64,000 nt of DNA from Heligmosomoides polygyrus polygyrus. Lineage: Eukaryota > Nematoda > Chromadorea > Rhabditida > Heligmosomidae. Location: positions 14,879,466-14,943,465 of the forward strand of contig OX377206.1 of assembly GCA_947396885.1 (NCBI GenBank), given 5' to 3'. Below, piece by piece: positions 18,940 to 30,767 of this stretch. Each line of letters starts with the position of its first letter. Position 1 is the stretch's first letter. Both the position numbers and the translations under genes were made by a program. The notes beneath the pieces were generated by a model. That model was not told the origin of the DNA, searched no databases, and worked only from the letters and a program-made list of their open reading frames with translations.

Positions 18940-21788
18940 TCAAACTGTATCAATAAGGCCAAGAATCTCGAGAACGTCATGCTTTCCAAGTTTCTTCTTG
19001 AAGGTCAGTCCGTCTTGCGCACTGAGAACGTCTATCGGTAACCGGTTCAACCATCGCGCTACTCTGACGAAAAGAAAGTTATACATTTGATTAAAATTCC
19101 TTCTGAAAATTTTTTTATACTGCAGCTGGAACCCACCTGTTCTGGAGCTAGTTGGTATAAAGACCCAGTATCTGCTTGCAGGAAGACAAACTTCTTTGCG
19201 GAGTATACGAAAGCAGAAAACTAGGTCCGCCACAACCCTTCTGTAGTGTAATGTCTTAAGCTGGAGTCTTCTTAAGCGCTCTTTGTAACACGGTATTACC
19301 TCACCAGTATCTACCTGCCTATCTCTATAAGCTCTAAGAAATGCAAGCCTTGTAAAAGTTTCTTGAACTTTTTCGAGAAGCAGAATGTGCTTCTTTAGAG
19401 TGGGGTTCCAAACAGGCGAGCCGAATTCTAAGTGAGGCAAAACGTAAGTTTTATACAGGCGCGTCAAAATTCTAAGATCACTAACATGAATGTTACGAAA
19501 AATGCAGAAGAGGGCGGAGTATGCACTATCAACGGCGTTTTTGATGTGCTCAGAGAAGTTCAATCTAGAGTCAACTAGAATACCAAGATCTTTGGCTTCT
19601 GTACAGTGACTCAGATTTATGCCACTCACCGTATACACAGGAGCTTCTGTATTACCAAGATGCAGCATATGACATTTTTTCGGATTAATTACTAAATTCA
19701 AAGGAGTAACATAGGCGATCAGTCTATCTAGTGAAGCCTGTAACGATGTGGTGACAGTAAGTGAATCTTCATGGTTATAGATCCCGTATAGCTTTATATC
19801 GTCAGCGTACAACTGTATTTTAATATGGTGGGAAGACTTCACCGATTCCGCTAAATCTATTACGTATATCAGGAACAGCAATGGTGACAACACACCTCCT
19901 TGTGGCACTCCACTGCAACAGTGATGCCTACCAGAATACCCATCACCTACCCTGACTGTCATGTGCCTTCCAGCAAGGTATGAGACCAGCCAGTTTAGCA
20001 AATTACCACGAACTCCTAGGGAAATAATTTTATCGATTAGTATAGAGTGGTTTACTCTATCAAACGCTTTGGAGAGATCCACGTAGATAATATCCACAGA
20101 TTTACCCTGGTTCAGTGCTGTCTTCCAGTCAAACACGCTGTCAACTAAATTAGTAATTGTAGAATACCCTGGTAGGAAACCATGCTGCGAGTGAGTGTCA
20201 CCATACTGTCTTTGTAGTAATGAAAGCAGTTTGTTCCTGATCATTTTTTCCATAATCTTTATGGGAGTAGGAGTTATACTTATAGGTCGATACTCCGATA
20301 CTAGTTGTGTTCCGGGAACCTTAGGGATGCCAGTCACTAGTGCTTCCTTCCACAGATCAGGTACCTCACCTAGCATGAGAGAGGTGGTGAAAATGGCTGC
20401 CAGAGGTTTGGAAAGTGACTTGGCACATTTTTGAAAAACAACAGCGGGGATGCCATCGTAAGGTTCAGTTGAGGAGGGTTTAATTTGCCTAAGCAGTTTG
20501 TGTACAGTAGAAGGGTGGAAGTAAAGTTCCTGGCATTGCCGAGGGTGCCCGAATATATTGGGTGGAAAACAAGGTGGATATGTATTAACAGAAAAAATTT
20601 TGGAAAAGTGTTCAGCGAGAACACATGCCTTGGAAGAGTTGCTCGAGTACAACCGCCCATTTTCATCCCTGAGAACAGAGCAATTACTTTTGGACTTAAT
20701 TCGGCTACGAATGAAGGCATGAAGCTGCTTCATAGACCCAGAAGAAGCTAGATGACGTTCTTTGTAAGCCCAGAATTTTTGTACGTGATAATCTATGTCG
20801 CGACAAACTTTCTTGTATAAGGCGTTGGTCAAGGGATTTGGAAGGGAATAGAAGAGTCGTTCCTTTTGGCTAAGAAGATTCTGGATATGGACGGGAAATC
20901 GTTTACTCGTAGGGTACTTCACAGCAAAAGGGACGGATCCAGCGAGCACTCTGTAAACAACATTGCAAAATCTGCGATACATGTCTGACGCTGAAGAGTA
21001 ACCAGAGAAAACTTCCATCCAGTTGATGTTGTTGAACTGAGTGTCAAGGTTTGTATAATCTACCCTAGTAAAATCAGGCAAAGGGATAAGTCCAGATTTC
21101 GTATCATTGAGCCTAAATCCAAAATGAATAATTGTATGATCGGAGGTAGAGAGCGGTGGAAGGTAATCAAATATCTTAACAAGAGGGGTGGATGTAAGAA
21201 TAATGTCGAGGATATTAGCACCTCGTGTTGAGTGGTCCACTACCTGGTGCAAGCTAAGATTCTTGAACAGGGTAAAAAACTGTTCCGAGGCGGAATTAAT
21301 AGGTTTAGAAGAGCACCAGTCGATCTTAAGGTTGAAATCTCCAAGTAACACCATTTCTTTACCTGAGGATAGGGCCGTAATGAATTCAATTAAATCGTCG
21401 TCGTCCTTCTTGTGCGAGTTAGGAGGCCGATAAACGACAACGAACCTTACAGAGGAGCTAGTGTTGTATTGATGAAGTTCAACACATAGGACATCCGCTT
21501 TCCCTAAGAAGTTGTGCTTGACAACAGGCAAAGAAATAGTATCACTAAATACACAGCACACTCCTCCACCCCTCCGTCCCTTCCGATCCATGCGACATAT
21601 GTTGTACGGTAGACCTCCAACGATCTCAGAATCTTTAACTCGACAGGAGAGCCATGTTTCCGTGACAAAAACAATGTCTGGTTTATTGGTAGCAAGAAAG
21701 TATTGAAAGTGGAGCAGTTTATTAGCAAGGCTTCGAGCGTTGAGCAAGAAACAAGAAAGAGATCCCCGTGAACCGTGCAATTTTATGC
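18940..21788 (-). CDS. CR1-like ORF2: endonuclease-reverse transcriptase
   Basis: The listed frame (946 codons) starts at a TTG at 21,780; there is no ATG before the endonuclease domain. An APE-type endonuclease spans residues 10-220 with LNARSL (Asn 14), TETW (Glu 41), LGDFN (Asp 148, Asn 150) and SDH (213-215). RT spans about 484-735 with EYRPIS, SKAFDRVNH, GVPQGGVLSPLLF and LYADD (658-661). A C-terminal domain with paired aromatic and basic blocks follows (LRRLQLKTLHYRRVVADLVF). This is the CR1/L2/Jockey-group layout. The frame appears intact to the stop at 18,940. Its reading frame is -1 relative to ORF1 and can be entered directly by a -1 slip at the heptamer 21,795-21,789. Confidence 0.92.
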
Positions 21789-22460
21789 GTTTTCCGATGA
21801 CCTAACAGGAAGTTCCGATATATGTTTGAGCTCACCCCTATAAACGACCCATTCCCTCTGAGGCTTACCCTTATTACGCTCTCTGGCTGCCTGTCTCAGC
21901 TCATACTCCCTTTTCCGTTCATCTCCTGTCATGCTTCTTCGCACAAAGACATGACTGAAGCCAGGAGCCGCGCGCAATAGACGAGCATTAGCCAACGCGG
22001 TTCTCCAATGAGATCGCGTAGGCAATACAATTTTGACTAGTCTAGGGCGAGAGGAGTCCGCTCTTCCCATCCGGAAAACCTCCACAGGTTCGCAATCAAC
22101 CTTCAAAGCGTCGAGTAGATTGCTGACCTTCTCCCTGAGTTCTGCACGCTGAAGCGACGGCGGAAGATGCTCGCCATTGGGCTCACTAACCCCTGACACA
22201 ACCAGACTCCGTGAGCGCTTCTCCTCCTCAATGCCATCAGCAACTGCTGAGGATGCCTTATCAATCGCAACAGTAAGCATCTGTGCCAAGATGGGATCAG
22301 TGTTCCGTGCGGCGATGCTCTTCAGCAGTTCACATAGGCTCAGCCTTTGGAGATTAGACACCTCCACATCGACGGTTCCTGAAATCGGTGACTGTTGGGC
22401 AGTAGAAACCGACGGAAGACTATTATTGTTACTAGTAAATCTACGAGTGGTTCGAGCCAT
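21783..22460 (-). CDS. CR1-like ORF1 protein
   Basis: 225 codons start at an ATG (22,460). An N-terminal Ser/Thr-rich tail is followed by a helical region (about 35-80), a beta strand SLVVSGVSEP, a helix with LRDALKVDCEPVEVFRMG-like content, and RLVKIVLP with a basic helix (DERKREYELRQAARERN). This resembles the RRM-like/CTD ORF1 proteins of CR1 and L1-type elements, which bind the element RNA and act as chaperones. The stop TAA lies 2 nt before the first listed ORF2 codon. Confidence 0.8.
   Translation of the reverse strand: MARTTRRFTSNNNSLPSVSTAQQSPISGTVDVEVSNLQRLSLCELLKSIAARNTDPILAQMLTVAIDKASSAVADGIEEEKRSRSLVVSGVSEPNGEHLPPSLQRAELREKVSNLLDALKVDCEPVEVFRMGRADSSRPRLVKIVLPTRSHWRTALANARLLRAAPGFSHVFVRRSMTGDERKREYELRQAARERNKGKPQREWVVYRGELKHISELPVRSSENA
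21789..21795 (-). promoter_or_regulatory. Candidate -1 frameshift site, ORF1/ORF2
   Basis: The minus strand reads TCG GAA AAC GCA TAA in the ORF1 frame. A -1 slip after AAC enters the ORF2 frame exactly (CGC ATA AAA TTG). The heptamer GGAAAAC is one base off the canonical G GGA AAC that occupies the same place in the second CR1-like copy (40,424-40,430). Confidence 0.5.
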
Positions 22461-22720
22461 CTAGACCTATTTGAACTATTTGACCTACCCTGTGGACGGA
22501 GAACCGCTATTGATCGCAACCCCTTAAACAAAACACGAACTCTTCAAATCAGGAAAAATTACCGAGAACCTCAAGAGAACGGGCACAGAGGTGAAGCTGA
22601 GACAGATGGGCAAACAAGAAAGGACAACGAACCCTGAGTATCCAAAATTTCAACGGAAGTAGAAACAAAGTGCGGAGCAAAAGAGAAACCTGCCGCCCTG
22701 CGTCAGGACACGTAGAAGTT

Positions 22721-23250
22721 AGCGTCATTTTAAACACCATGGAGGCTAGCACCCTTTGACTGCTTTCAGTGAAACCAGTGGTGGGGTGACCTTGTGGGAA
22801 ACCTTGCTTAGACTCTGCTCTTTGAATTTCCCTCCTTGGCATCCAATTGCTCGCGACCAAAGTCTAGAGGAAAAGCGTAGAATGACTAGAAAAAGAAACA
22901 ACGGCTTCTATATCGGCACGACTGAGTTAGACGAGGGAAGGCATCAGCAGCACCGGGTTTCATTGACGTTCTCGACGTTCACGGATCAGAGGCGCTCTCG
23001 TACTGGGCCAACTCGATGGAAATTAGGTGAGCTGGCTATTTAATCTGCGTGGTTAACGACTGTTAAGCAAGAGCGGCAGTTGACGGGTGAGGGCGGTCAT
23101 GAATGACTTTATCCACGGTTATTTGGATATAAATAGAAATAGAAGCATTACCTGGGGGTGGGTGAATGGCTTGGTGGAATTAGATCATTCGCCGGCATAT
23201 ATCACTTATAATAAATTGTATCATATGAATACCAAACTTGCCATCTGCCC
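22721..23250. repeat. Foldback element, left arm, inner part
   Basis: This is the reverse complement of about 24,480-25,010. It carries a 95-codon plus-strand frame (22,756-23,043) mirrored by a 91-codon minus-strand frame at 24,685-24,960 (shared RDQSLEEKRRMTRKRNNGFY). I do not recognise this product. The match fades near AATACCAAACTTGCCATC. Confidence 0.75.
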
Positions 23251-24479
23251 ACTATCACCTGTTGGTGAGCCCATCCACTATCATTTATTCATTATCTTAC
23301 CAGTCGTGAATCCGGTCTCAGGACAACCACACACGCGCTAACCGGAAATTCTTGAACGAGATGTATGGCGTTCTTAGTGTCCCTAGACGGAGGATGATCA
23401 CGTTGGCACTGAACAGGGACGAACGAACACGTTTCTGGCGACCGCTCGAACAATTCTGGGATCGTAAAGGGAAGACAGGTAAGCGGTCACAGGTATACCT
23501 ACTTCGTGATTTTCCGTATGCTGCTTGAAGTGCCTGTTTTCTGTTCATGCCACATCAAACTGATATCTGTCGAGTCAACAAATCTCAGCACTGGAGCCAA
23601 CACAGCTTTTCTATTTAGAAATATACTTTTTGGATTAGTACTTCAGATTTGCATGATAATTTTTCTCCTGCAGCCGTTTCACTCAATTTGGTGGGATGGG
23701 CTGCAACAAAGTTGCTACACCTCAGAATGCATGATAAGAGCTTAGCAAAGACAATGCATCGTAATCGGCATCAAATGTACTAAAAAGACCTCATATGGTC
23801 GTGGTGCGAGGTTACATCGTGGACTGCGACTAAAAGGTGGAGGAGGAAACAAGGTCACGACAAATCAGCGGTGGAACAGCTTCTATCGGCTGCTCTATCG
23901 AGTACGACATACGCAGAGCACCTTACAAGGAGAGCCTCCAAAATGGCGGTGAACTATAGCGATGTAATTTTCACAGGATGCAGAGTCCCATGTGGGGAGT
24001 TCAAAACTATGCTAATTTTTTTCGGAGTGCTCTTCTGTGCTCGAAAAAAGGCGTGTAAGAACGTGAGCGCGATGTTCATTACGCCCTGCTGCCACCCCAC
24101 CGAATATGCTCGGTTGGCGGAGTAGATACTGTCCTCGTTTCACTGGGACGTGGTCGTGGGTTTGACTCCTCCTTACGCTGGCGTTTTTGCATTTTGCGAT
24201 ATATCGTCAGTGAGACCCAATATCCCCATTTACAACACATTTTTGAACTAAAACAGTGCAATAAAATGTCGTTTGCCATGCATGTTATGCAGCAAAAGAA
24301 GTTAATGAATCGATACAATTGATAAAAGAATTCTCATCGTAGCCCACGTTGATCAGTCCTTCTTGGGATGCGCTATACGTTGTACTTCTGAGATTATGTA
24401 ATATTCGTACACATTCTGGATGTGAATTTGCTCTTTATAACTGTATGCGGTAGCCAGCCGATGATGGCAAGTTTGATAT
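23251..24479. other. Foldback element, central unique segment
   Basis: About 1.23 kb separates the two arms. It has no frame with recognisable transposase motifs. A tRNA-like promoter pair lies at 24,108-24,165, and 24,350-24,460 resembles the repeat at 12.4 kb. Confidence 0.5.
24108..24165 (+). repeat. tRNA-derived SINE-like promoter
   Basis: TGGCGGAGTAGA matches the pol III A box (TGGCNNAGTNGG) at 11 of 12 positions, and GGTTTGACTCC downstream matches the B box (GGTTCGANNCC) with one change. No cloverleaf can be drawn, so this is a SINE head or tRNA relic and not a working tRNA gene. Confidence 0.4.
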
Positions 24480-25645
24480 TCAGATGGCAAGTTTGGTATT
24501 CATATGATACAACTTAGTATAAATGATAACGGCGAATGATTTAATTCCACCAAGCCATTCACCCACCCCCAGGTAATGCTTCTTTTCTATTCTTTTTCTA
24601 TCCAAATAACCGTGGATAAAGTCATTCATGACCGCCCTCCCCCGTCAACTGCCGCTCTTGCTTAACAGGTGTTAACCACGCAGATTAAATAGCCAACTCA
24701 CCTAATTTCCATCGAGTTGGCCTAGTACGAGAGCGCCTCTGCTCCGTGAACGTCGAGAACGTCGATGAGGCCCGGTGCTGCTGATGCCTTCCCTCGTCTA
24801 ATTCTGTTGCGCCGATATAGAAGCCGTTGTTTCTTTTTCTAGTCATTCTACGCTTTTCCTCTAGACTTTGGTCGCGAGCAATTGGATGCCAAGAAGGGAA
24901 ATTCAAAGAGCAGAGTCTAAGCAAGGTTTCCCACAAGGTCTCCCCCACCACTGGTTTCACTGAAAGCAGTCAAAGGGTGCTAGCCTCTATGGTGTTTAAA
25001 ATGACGCTATACTGTTATAATGACGACGTGCCAAAACTATTTCTGAATACGTGAACACCGCGACGAGGCAAGGCATCCGTGCTAGGACGGTTGTAGCTAG
25101 CTGAAGAAAACTTTGATTTCATTGCGAAGCATGTGAACAACACCAGATTGTTGAAAGCACCCTTCAAAGCACACAAACGTGACGTTATATCATTTCTATG
25201 TGCCGCATGTGATGTGTAAGGACCACAACGATTTTGGCCAGATCTTTGTCACATTTTATCTGACGTTGGTTCACTGATCGAGCCCGGAGTGTACGGTGGT
25301 CAATGAGCGCTCGCGCGTTCCTGGAACGACAGCCTCCATACGGTATGGAAAACTAGGTAATTTCCGCGGAAAACTCGTCGCTACTACGGCAGGTTTTGTC
25401 GCGAGTACAGCACCTATGCGATCGCCAGGTAACTGCGAACGAGACGGAAGTGATATTCCACCTATACTATGCTTTCCATGTGTATTCTGCAAGCCATGTC
25501 AACTATCGAGCATCGCTATGACCTCGACGCTCACAGTCAACACCCTGAGGTAACCGGGGCGGAAGGAACACCAGCGGAGAAACAACGTCATCCCCTAATG
25601 TTGAAGATCGTGAGGTTCCGAGACCGAAAACCAAAGCGGCAGCCT
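24480..25645. repeat. Foldback element, right arm (uninterrupted)
   Basis: This arm of about 1,165 bp is the inverted partner of 17,114-17,750 plus 22,721-23,250. Differences seen by eye are scattered single bases. It ends AAGCGGCAGCCT. It provides the empty site for the CR1-like insertion. It runs straight into the unknown coding segment at 25,646, whereas the left arm does not, so the duplicated unit ends here. Confidence 0.75.
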
Positions 25646-25837
25646 ACCTTCATCTCTCAACAAAAGTGCAGAAGTAGGGCTATTGGATATTCCAAATCCA
25701 ACCATCATTCAACAACTGCTGTACAGATTCATTTAGATACTTTACAAGCTAAATTGCTAGATCTACCACTACATTTCAAACAAGAATCTCAAACAGTAAG
25801 GACAACACTCATATGTTTCAGTACGACCTACAGTTGA
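25646..25837 (+). pseudogene. Decayed copy B of the unknown coding segment
   Basis: LLDIPN, QQLLYRFI and HYISNK-like remains match the 47.3 kb copy but are split by stops. The frame 25,469-25,837 crosses from the foldback arm into this segment, which suggests that the arm and the segment were once one transcription unit. Confidence 0.4.
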
Positions 25838-26267
25838 AAAGCTACATACAGTGAGCAAAACACTAACCGAACATAGAAGCATGACAAATAATATGGGGTT
25901 AGGCGTATGTTGTGGCATACAGCCTCAAGTGTTGATTCTAAATATGTGTCCCATATCTGCAACGGACATCGGCGAGCGGAGTGACCGACGATTTTCACGT
26001 TCCCTTGACCGCGCTCTGCCAAAGTAGGCCGCAAATATTGTTGGCAGCAGCAGCAGAGGCGGTAGAGTGGATAGGGAAGCGGTAGGACTGCAGTCCAGGT
26101 GATGATGTTAGGCTCCTCCGTACGTCGCTCTTTGGCACTTCCTGCAAAAGGTTCGACACGATCAATCAATGCTCTCGGTGCGACATCGCACCGAAGAATT
26201 TCGCCAGGAAGGAGACGCGACTCAACGATTGCACCCTCACGAATCCCAACAGCACATTTTTGGTACA

Positions 26268-26425
26268 TAGCGGGCTGATGCCTGCATAGCACCGGCATCT
26301 TAAAACGAGTAAGTTAGATCAGAAGTTCCGCGGAGTTTCTTTCCTTTCATAGATCCGCGCTCTCCTCCGTATTTGTGGAGAACAGCACAGTAACCGTGTT
26401 GTACGAGTGATCTACGAGCATGTGC
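26268..26425. mobile_element. Decayed MITE related to 44.37-44.56 kb
   Basis: AGCGGGCTGATGCCTGC, CACCGGCA, TTAAAACGAGTAAGTTAGATCAG and CTCCGTATTTGTGGAG match, with changes, the left half and central hairpin of the MITE at 44,367-44,562. The right inverted end is not preserved. Confidence 0.45.
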
Positions 26426-27329
26426 AGTCTTGGTGATGGCATCAGCCGTTAAGTGCCAAAGTTTTTGCCTTAGTTTCGTCCCAGGGTGTTATTTGAAGTG
26501 CTGGTCACAATTACGGCATTCGCTTTTAGAATCTCGGCTGATAGGACATGTTACGGCAGGTGAGAGATACTGAGGTTGGCGGAGTCAGAACTCGCCCAAA
26601 ATGTCATCCAAGGGGATTGACTGAGGTACCGATTAGAATACGGTATCAACCATCAAATCTTAGCCTATTAAACACGTATACTACATACATCTCGGCGAAT
26701 AATGGGTAAGGGCGGTGAGGTCAGGATCATCGAGATCACCCAATTTTTACCTTAAAGGTTTATTTAAGGCGTTGATCACGAATATGATTCATAGCGCAGA
26801 AGAATCACACCTGTTTCGTCAACATGCCCAGGATTCGTAAACACCGTGCTGTTTCTCGTAGCTACTTCACCCGTACATCACAATGCCAAAACGGGTCCAA
26901 TATTCGTGATTAAGTATCCGCGCCCAGGCAAATTTGGGTCGAACAACCGAACAACTCTACTTTCCCATAACCCACCATAGCATACCGTAATCGGTCCAAA
27001 GCATGATGACTAACGCCACATTCTTCATCAGCACCTCAATTAACCTCACTAGGCGAAATCTGTTCGACATTTTTTGTTCGTCTCTAATGGTGATGGTGTA
27101 AATATTATACATCCCGTAATCGGAAGTGATTTTAAAACAAATGCCGTATCTATGATTACCACCGCAAGTGAACCTTTAGAACAATTATCAAGCTTATGCG
27201 AATAAATCTTTTTCAAGCTCGGGATACGTGAGAGTACAATTGTGCCCATGAATCGAGTCTCCATACTGGGGAAGTTTTTCACATGCAGAGGTTGGATTGA
27301 CCTTTTCAGATCTTTCTTAACTGCAAAAA
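26426..27329. repeat. Diverged GGTGCTGATCAC-type repeat remnants
   Basis: The pieces GGCGTTGATCACGAATATG (about 26,772), CATCAGCACCTCAATTAACC (about 27,027) and TAGGCGAAATCTG match the family seen better at 37, 41.5 and 63.5 kb. There are no genes. Confidence 0.4.
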
Positions 27330-27412
27330 AACCTCTTCAGGAAAACGAAATACAAACTCCTTGCCTTCCGCAACTCTACTTCCTTACCCACTGTGCCACC
27401 ACTACACGGCGG
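27330..27412 (-). repeat. tRNA-derived SINE-like sequence
   Basis: On the minus strand TGGCACAGTGGG is a full match to the pol III A-box consensus TGGCNNAGTNGG. The expected B box downstream is degraded (AGTTTGTATTTC). No cloverleaf is possible. Confidence 0.35.
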
Positions 27413-27769
27413 ACCTAGTTGCTTGTGAACTTCTTCAGCAGAGCGCGACCAAGGCAACGCGAAAACATTCCGTTACTTCGTTCCCTGATGTCTGCTGCAA
27501 ACAAGGAACACAAGTCTAAAATCAGCGTTTGAAGCTGCACAAATACATATATCTCAACTCAAGGTGTAACTGCGACCTCGCATCCATCGCTTGTAAGTCC
27601 GCTGGTCTTGTTCCTTCCTTGACACTGAAGACACCGCAGGTGTAGTCGTGTAAATAAACGCAAAACTGACGACGTTGGCAGGGAAACGTGTTTGAATGGA
27701 GCACATCTGAAATGCCTCCTGGTTGCGAAAAGCACTGACGAATTGGTTGAGCTGATAGGCGCACAAATA

Positions 27770-28639
27770 CAGTCCCCTCCCGTTATAACGACTCCGGATA
27801 AGGCGCGACTCTCGATATAACGTAGATTTTCTCCGGCCCTGGCCAGCTTACCTTTACACCAGTACAAATCAACTCCGCTTAAGACGCGTCGGATGCAGGG
27901 ATGGGCGGAAATGGCGCTTCTTCTATCGGTAATGAGAGATGATGTGCAGACAAACTCAGATTGTTCCAAAACATTCTCTACACATTTGTTTTAAGCCTAA
28001 ATCAGCTGGTATAGATTATACGTACTGCTATAGGATGTCTTTTTGCGATCAGAACTCTCGCACCATGCTGACATCTGTCTGTACCATCTGCTTTGGGCAG
28101 GATAACAGAAGCTACGCTGCTTGATCACACGCGGCATCCCCATATCTTGGGAGAGTACTGATAAGCCATCAGCAATGAGGATATCGCGGATGTGGCGCGC
28201 GATTCAGTAGCATGGATAGTGTAGGGGGCTAGTAATATTCCCGGAAGGCAGGGAGTGGGCTTCGAGTCCCGCCTGGCACGACGGTTTGATCACAATAAAA
28301 GATCTTGCAACATTGGGTTGCACAGTTGTGCTGCTGATTACGTCTAACTACCCTTCCTACTCGGTTATTCCTCATACACGTTTGACATGCTTATGCATAT
28401 AACAGAGAGTATCTTTATGGACAGGGCTTCCTTTATAACTTAAAGTTGTTTTACGCCTTCATACTTCCTTCATGGTCATATGTTACTGCTATAGTCACAG
28501 TCGTATTTAGTCATTGAATGTGACTTGAGATAAATTTGTGTATGAAAAAAACTACAAAAAGATCAGCTCCTGTTAGAACGCGACTTCCGTTATAACGCGG
28601 ATTTTCTCCCTTCAAACGCGTTGTAAGGAGGGGGGACTG
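27770..28639. mobile_element. pogo/Tigger-like non-autonomous DNA transposon
   Basis: The ends are CAGTCCCCTCCCGTTATAACG and the complement of a closely similar sequence, flanked by TA on both sides (27,768-27,769 and 28,640-28,641). Both ends repeat AACG-type motifs and share AAAATC(C/T)(A/G)CGTTATA-like inner blocks. TA targets and CAGT termini fit the pogo branch of Tc1/mariner. The 870 bp interior has no transposase. Confidence 0.6.
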
Positions 28640-28641
28640 TA

Positions 28642-30760
28642 TATCAATTTACGCGCGTCCAACAATCGATACACAATACTGATTAAATCAAACTAAGGAG
28701 TCTAAACTTACAATCACAATGCGTTCCGCAGTACTCGCCAGTACTCTGGAACAAGGGTACCCTATTCTAAAACGTCGCACACGGATGAGGATCAGGCTTA
28801 CCTGGGTAAACATGGTAATGGCAGAGGTAACCAGGTGATCGTTGTAAAAGACTGATTGATCTCTCATGCAGGTCCTGTGTAAACAGAGCCACATTAACAC
28901 ATGTGTCCCGAGCTGATCTCGACAGCACAGCTGAAGTCCTGAATGTATATCTCTAATAAGGGAACGTCAAATAATTAAATCCATAGGCTAGACCACCAAG
29001 ATGGCGGTACTCACAAGGGGATCAGTGAACTCGCTCCGGAGATTCTAAACCAGACCTATATGGTATTTTAGGGCGCTGGACGAGGATCACAGTGCTGCTG
29101 CTCTTCGTTTCTACTGAATGCCTTTGGGTGGTCCAAAAACGGCAAAAACTCTATCACTTCAGCGCGCGCTGACAAGGCAAAACTGACGCCTGGAATGGTC
29201 TCGTCGTGATGAAAAATTCATCTAGAAAAGGTTTGAAGGGAGGACTGGAAACTTACTTTCGCTCAAACTATGGAACATAGTTGTGGACATGCAGAATCGG
29301 ACCAGATGGACCGTTAAATACTCTGCATAATCAATCCACTACATTCGGTAATCTGTCATAATAACGCAAACGAACTCAGCTCACTGCGATCTGACCAGCT
29401 GAGTGCTACAGCCCGCTACAGCTGGCTACGGCTCCATAACTAACATAGAACACTAGAAGCAACAACCCTTCGACGGCGAAGTTGTATGGATTAGTTGTGC
29501 GATTCAAAAGAATGAGAAAGCGCGATGAAATTCGGCAGCACTCAATACCCTGCTCGCTTGCGAGATGCATTCCTCGATGCAATCCCTATCGGGGGGGGGG
29601 GGGGGGGGTGGGGGGCAGTCCATTATGAATTGTTAACGATAGCTACGCATCTGTACACACAACATGTAATGCAACATATCAATACCTTAACTTACCTGGT
29701 ACCCCCCTTAAAAATCTCCCAGCGTTACGCTGAAAAATTAAAAAGATTTCATTATGGGACTATGCACGGCGGCACGGTTGTGATCCAAAAGTGTATTTGC
29801 TTTGGAACGAAATCGCCAAACCGCTATGCACTAAATGATTAATGTAATAAGGTTGCCTTAACGAGTTTTTGCTGTTTTATAGTACTGTAATTGTTCCAGG
29901 GTTCTGTTCAATTTACTGTGTTTCCATTACTTCCTCACCCCCCCCCCCCCCGATTGGGAAAGCGAACAAGAAAGCCGATTTTGATAATGGAAAGACAGCG
30001 TTTTAGAAGGTAAGCATATTTATACATATTTATACGCCCTAGGATAGAAACACTCGAATAGTTTACTTCCTCTTGAATAGGGAGAACGACACATATTTCG
30101 TTGCTCCAATATTGCCAGACACACATCGCAGACGGAAAAGAGATCTAGTTGAGCTGAAAGCGAAATCACAGTGGAAATCTTTTCGTTGTCCCACACAATC
30201 AATCCCTGATGACCGGGTAATGTGAAGTCGATCCAAAATTTGTGGTTAGATGTTCTTTAGGTGGACGCATCTGGTATGCGACAAAAAGCGCCGAAAGTCA
30301 CTGCTTCTTCTCACATCCTGGAGTCGTGGTTGCGATGGGTGCATGCATGTGTGCAACGTTGACAGCCAGCCACCATCGTTAATGGATTGCACCAAATGGA
30401 CCGTTTAAACGTGATACGCCAGTAGAAATGCACGCGAAGGGCTTGTTCATTGTCGGCGTCGGCAGGAGCGGCTGGTTGTCTGTGCAGATGATACAAATCG
30501 ATTAAAATCGAGCGATCACCATGAAAAACTGTTCACAGACCGTTGCTGGGGGATGTGCGACCTGACCCTCTGCGATTTGTCCGAAGTTTTGTAGAACTCG
30601 CCCCATAGCTCCATAAAAACAATACATTTTTTGTCATAATAGGCAACACATACAGCAGAAGTCTTCCAGTTCGTTGTTGCATTGCATACGATCGGGAAAG
30701 TAATAGCGTTCTTCAACTGCTACTCACCTGGTCAGACGCATCCATTATACTTGTGCTTTT
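28642..30760. other. No recognisable gene
   Basis: Short frames only. There is a run of G at 29,591-29,609 and of C at 29,938-29,951. The sequences next to the two runs are weakly inverted (CCTATCGGGG and CCCCGATTGG), which may mark a small decayed element. Confidence 0.45.
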
Positions 30761-30767
30761 TTAAAAT

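Larger units (their letters stand above)
17751..22720 (-). mobile_element. CR1-like non-LTR retrotransposon, near full length
   Basis: The limits are fixed by the foldback element. Its other arm carries the uninterrupted sequence AACAGTATAGCGTC (about 25,005-25,018, complement), and here AACAGTAT (ending 17,750) and AGCGTC (from 22,721) are separated by this 4.97 kb insert. No target-site duplication beyond a base or so is visible. The element reads leftwards: 5' region, ORF1 (21,783-22,460), ORF2 (18,940 to about 21,788), a long 3' region and an (AAAT)n tail at 17,751-17,774. The 1.2 kb 3' region is longer than in the second copy and may contain a further insertion. Confidence 0.85.

Noticed and set aside
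25828..26298. 156-codon minus-strand frame
   Set aside because: It has no recognisable domain, and its 5' end lies in a decayed MITE.
28195..28290. tRNA-like sequence with GGGCTTCGAGTCCCG
   Set aside because: The B-box-like part has an extra base, the T stem does not pair and no acceptor stem exists.
29589..29951. G run and C run as ends of a MITE
   Set aside because: Only about nine weakly inverted bases flank the homopolymers and no duplication is visible.
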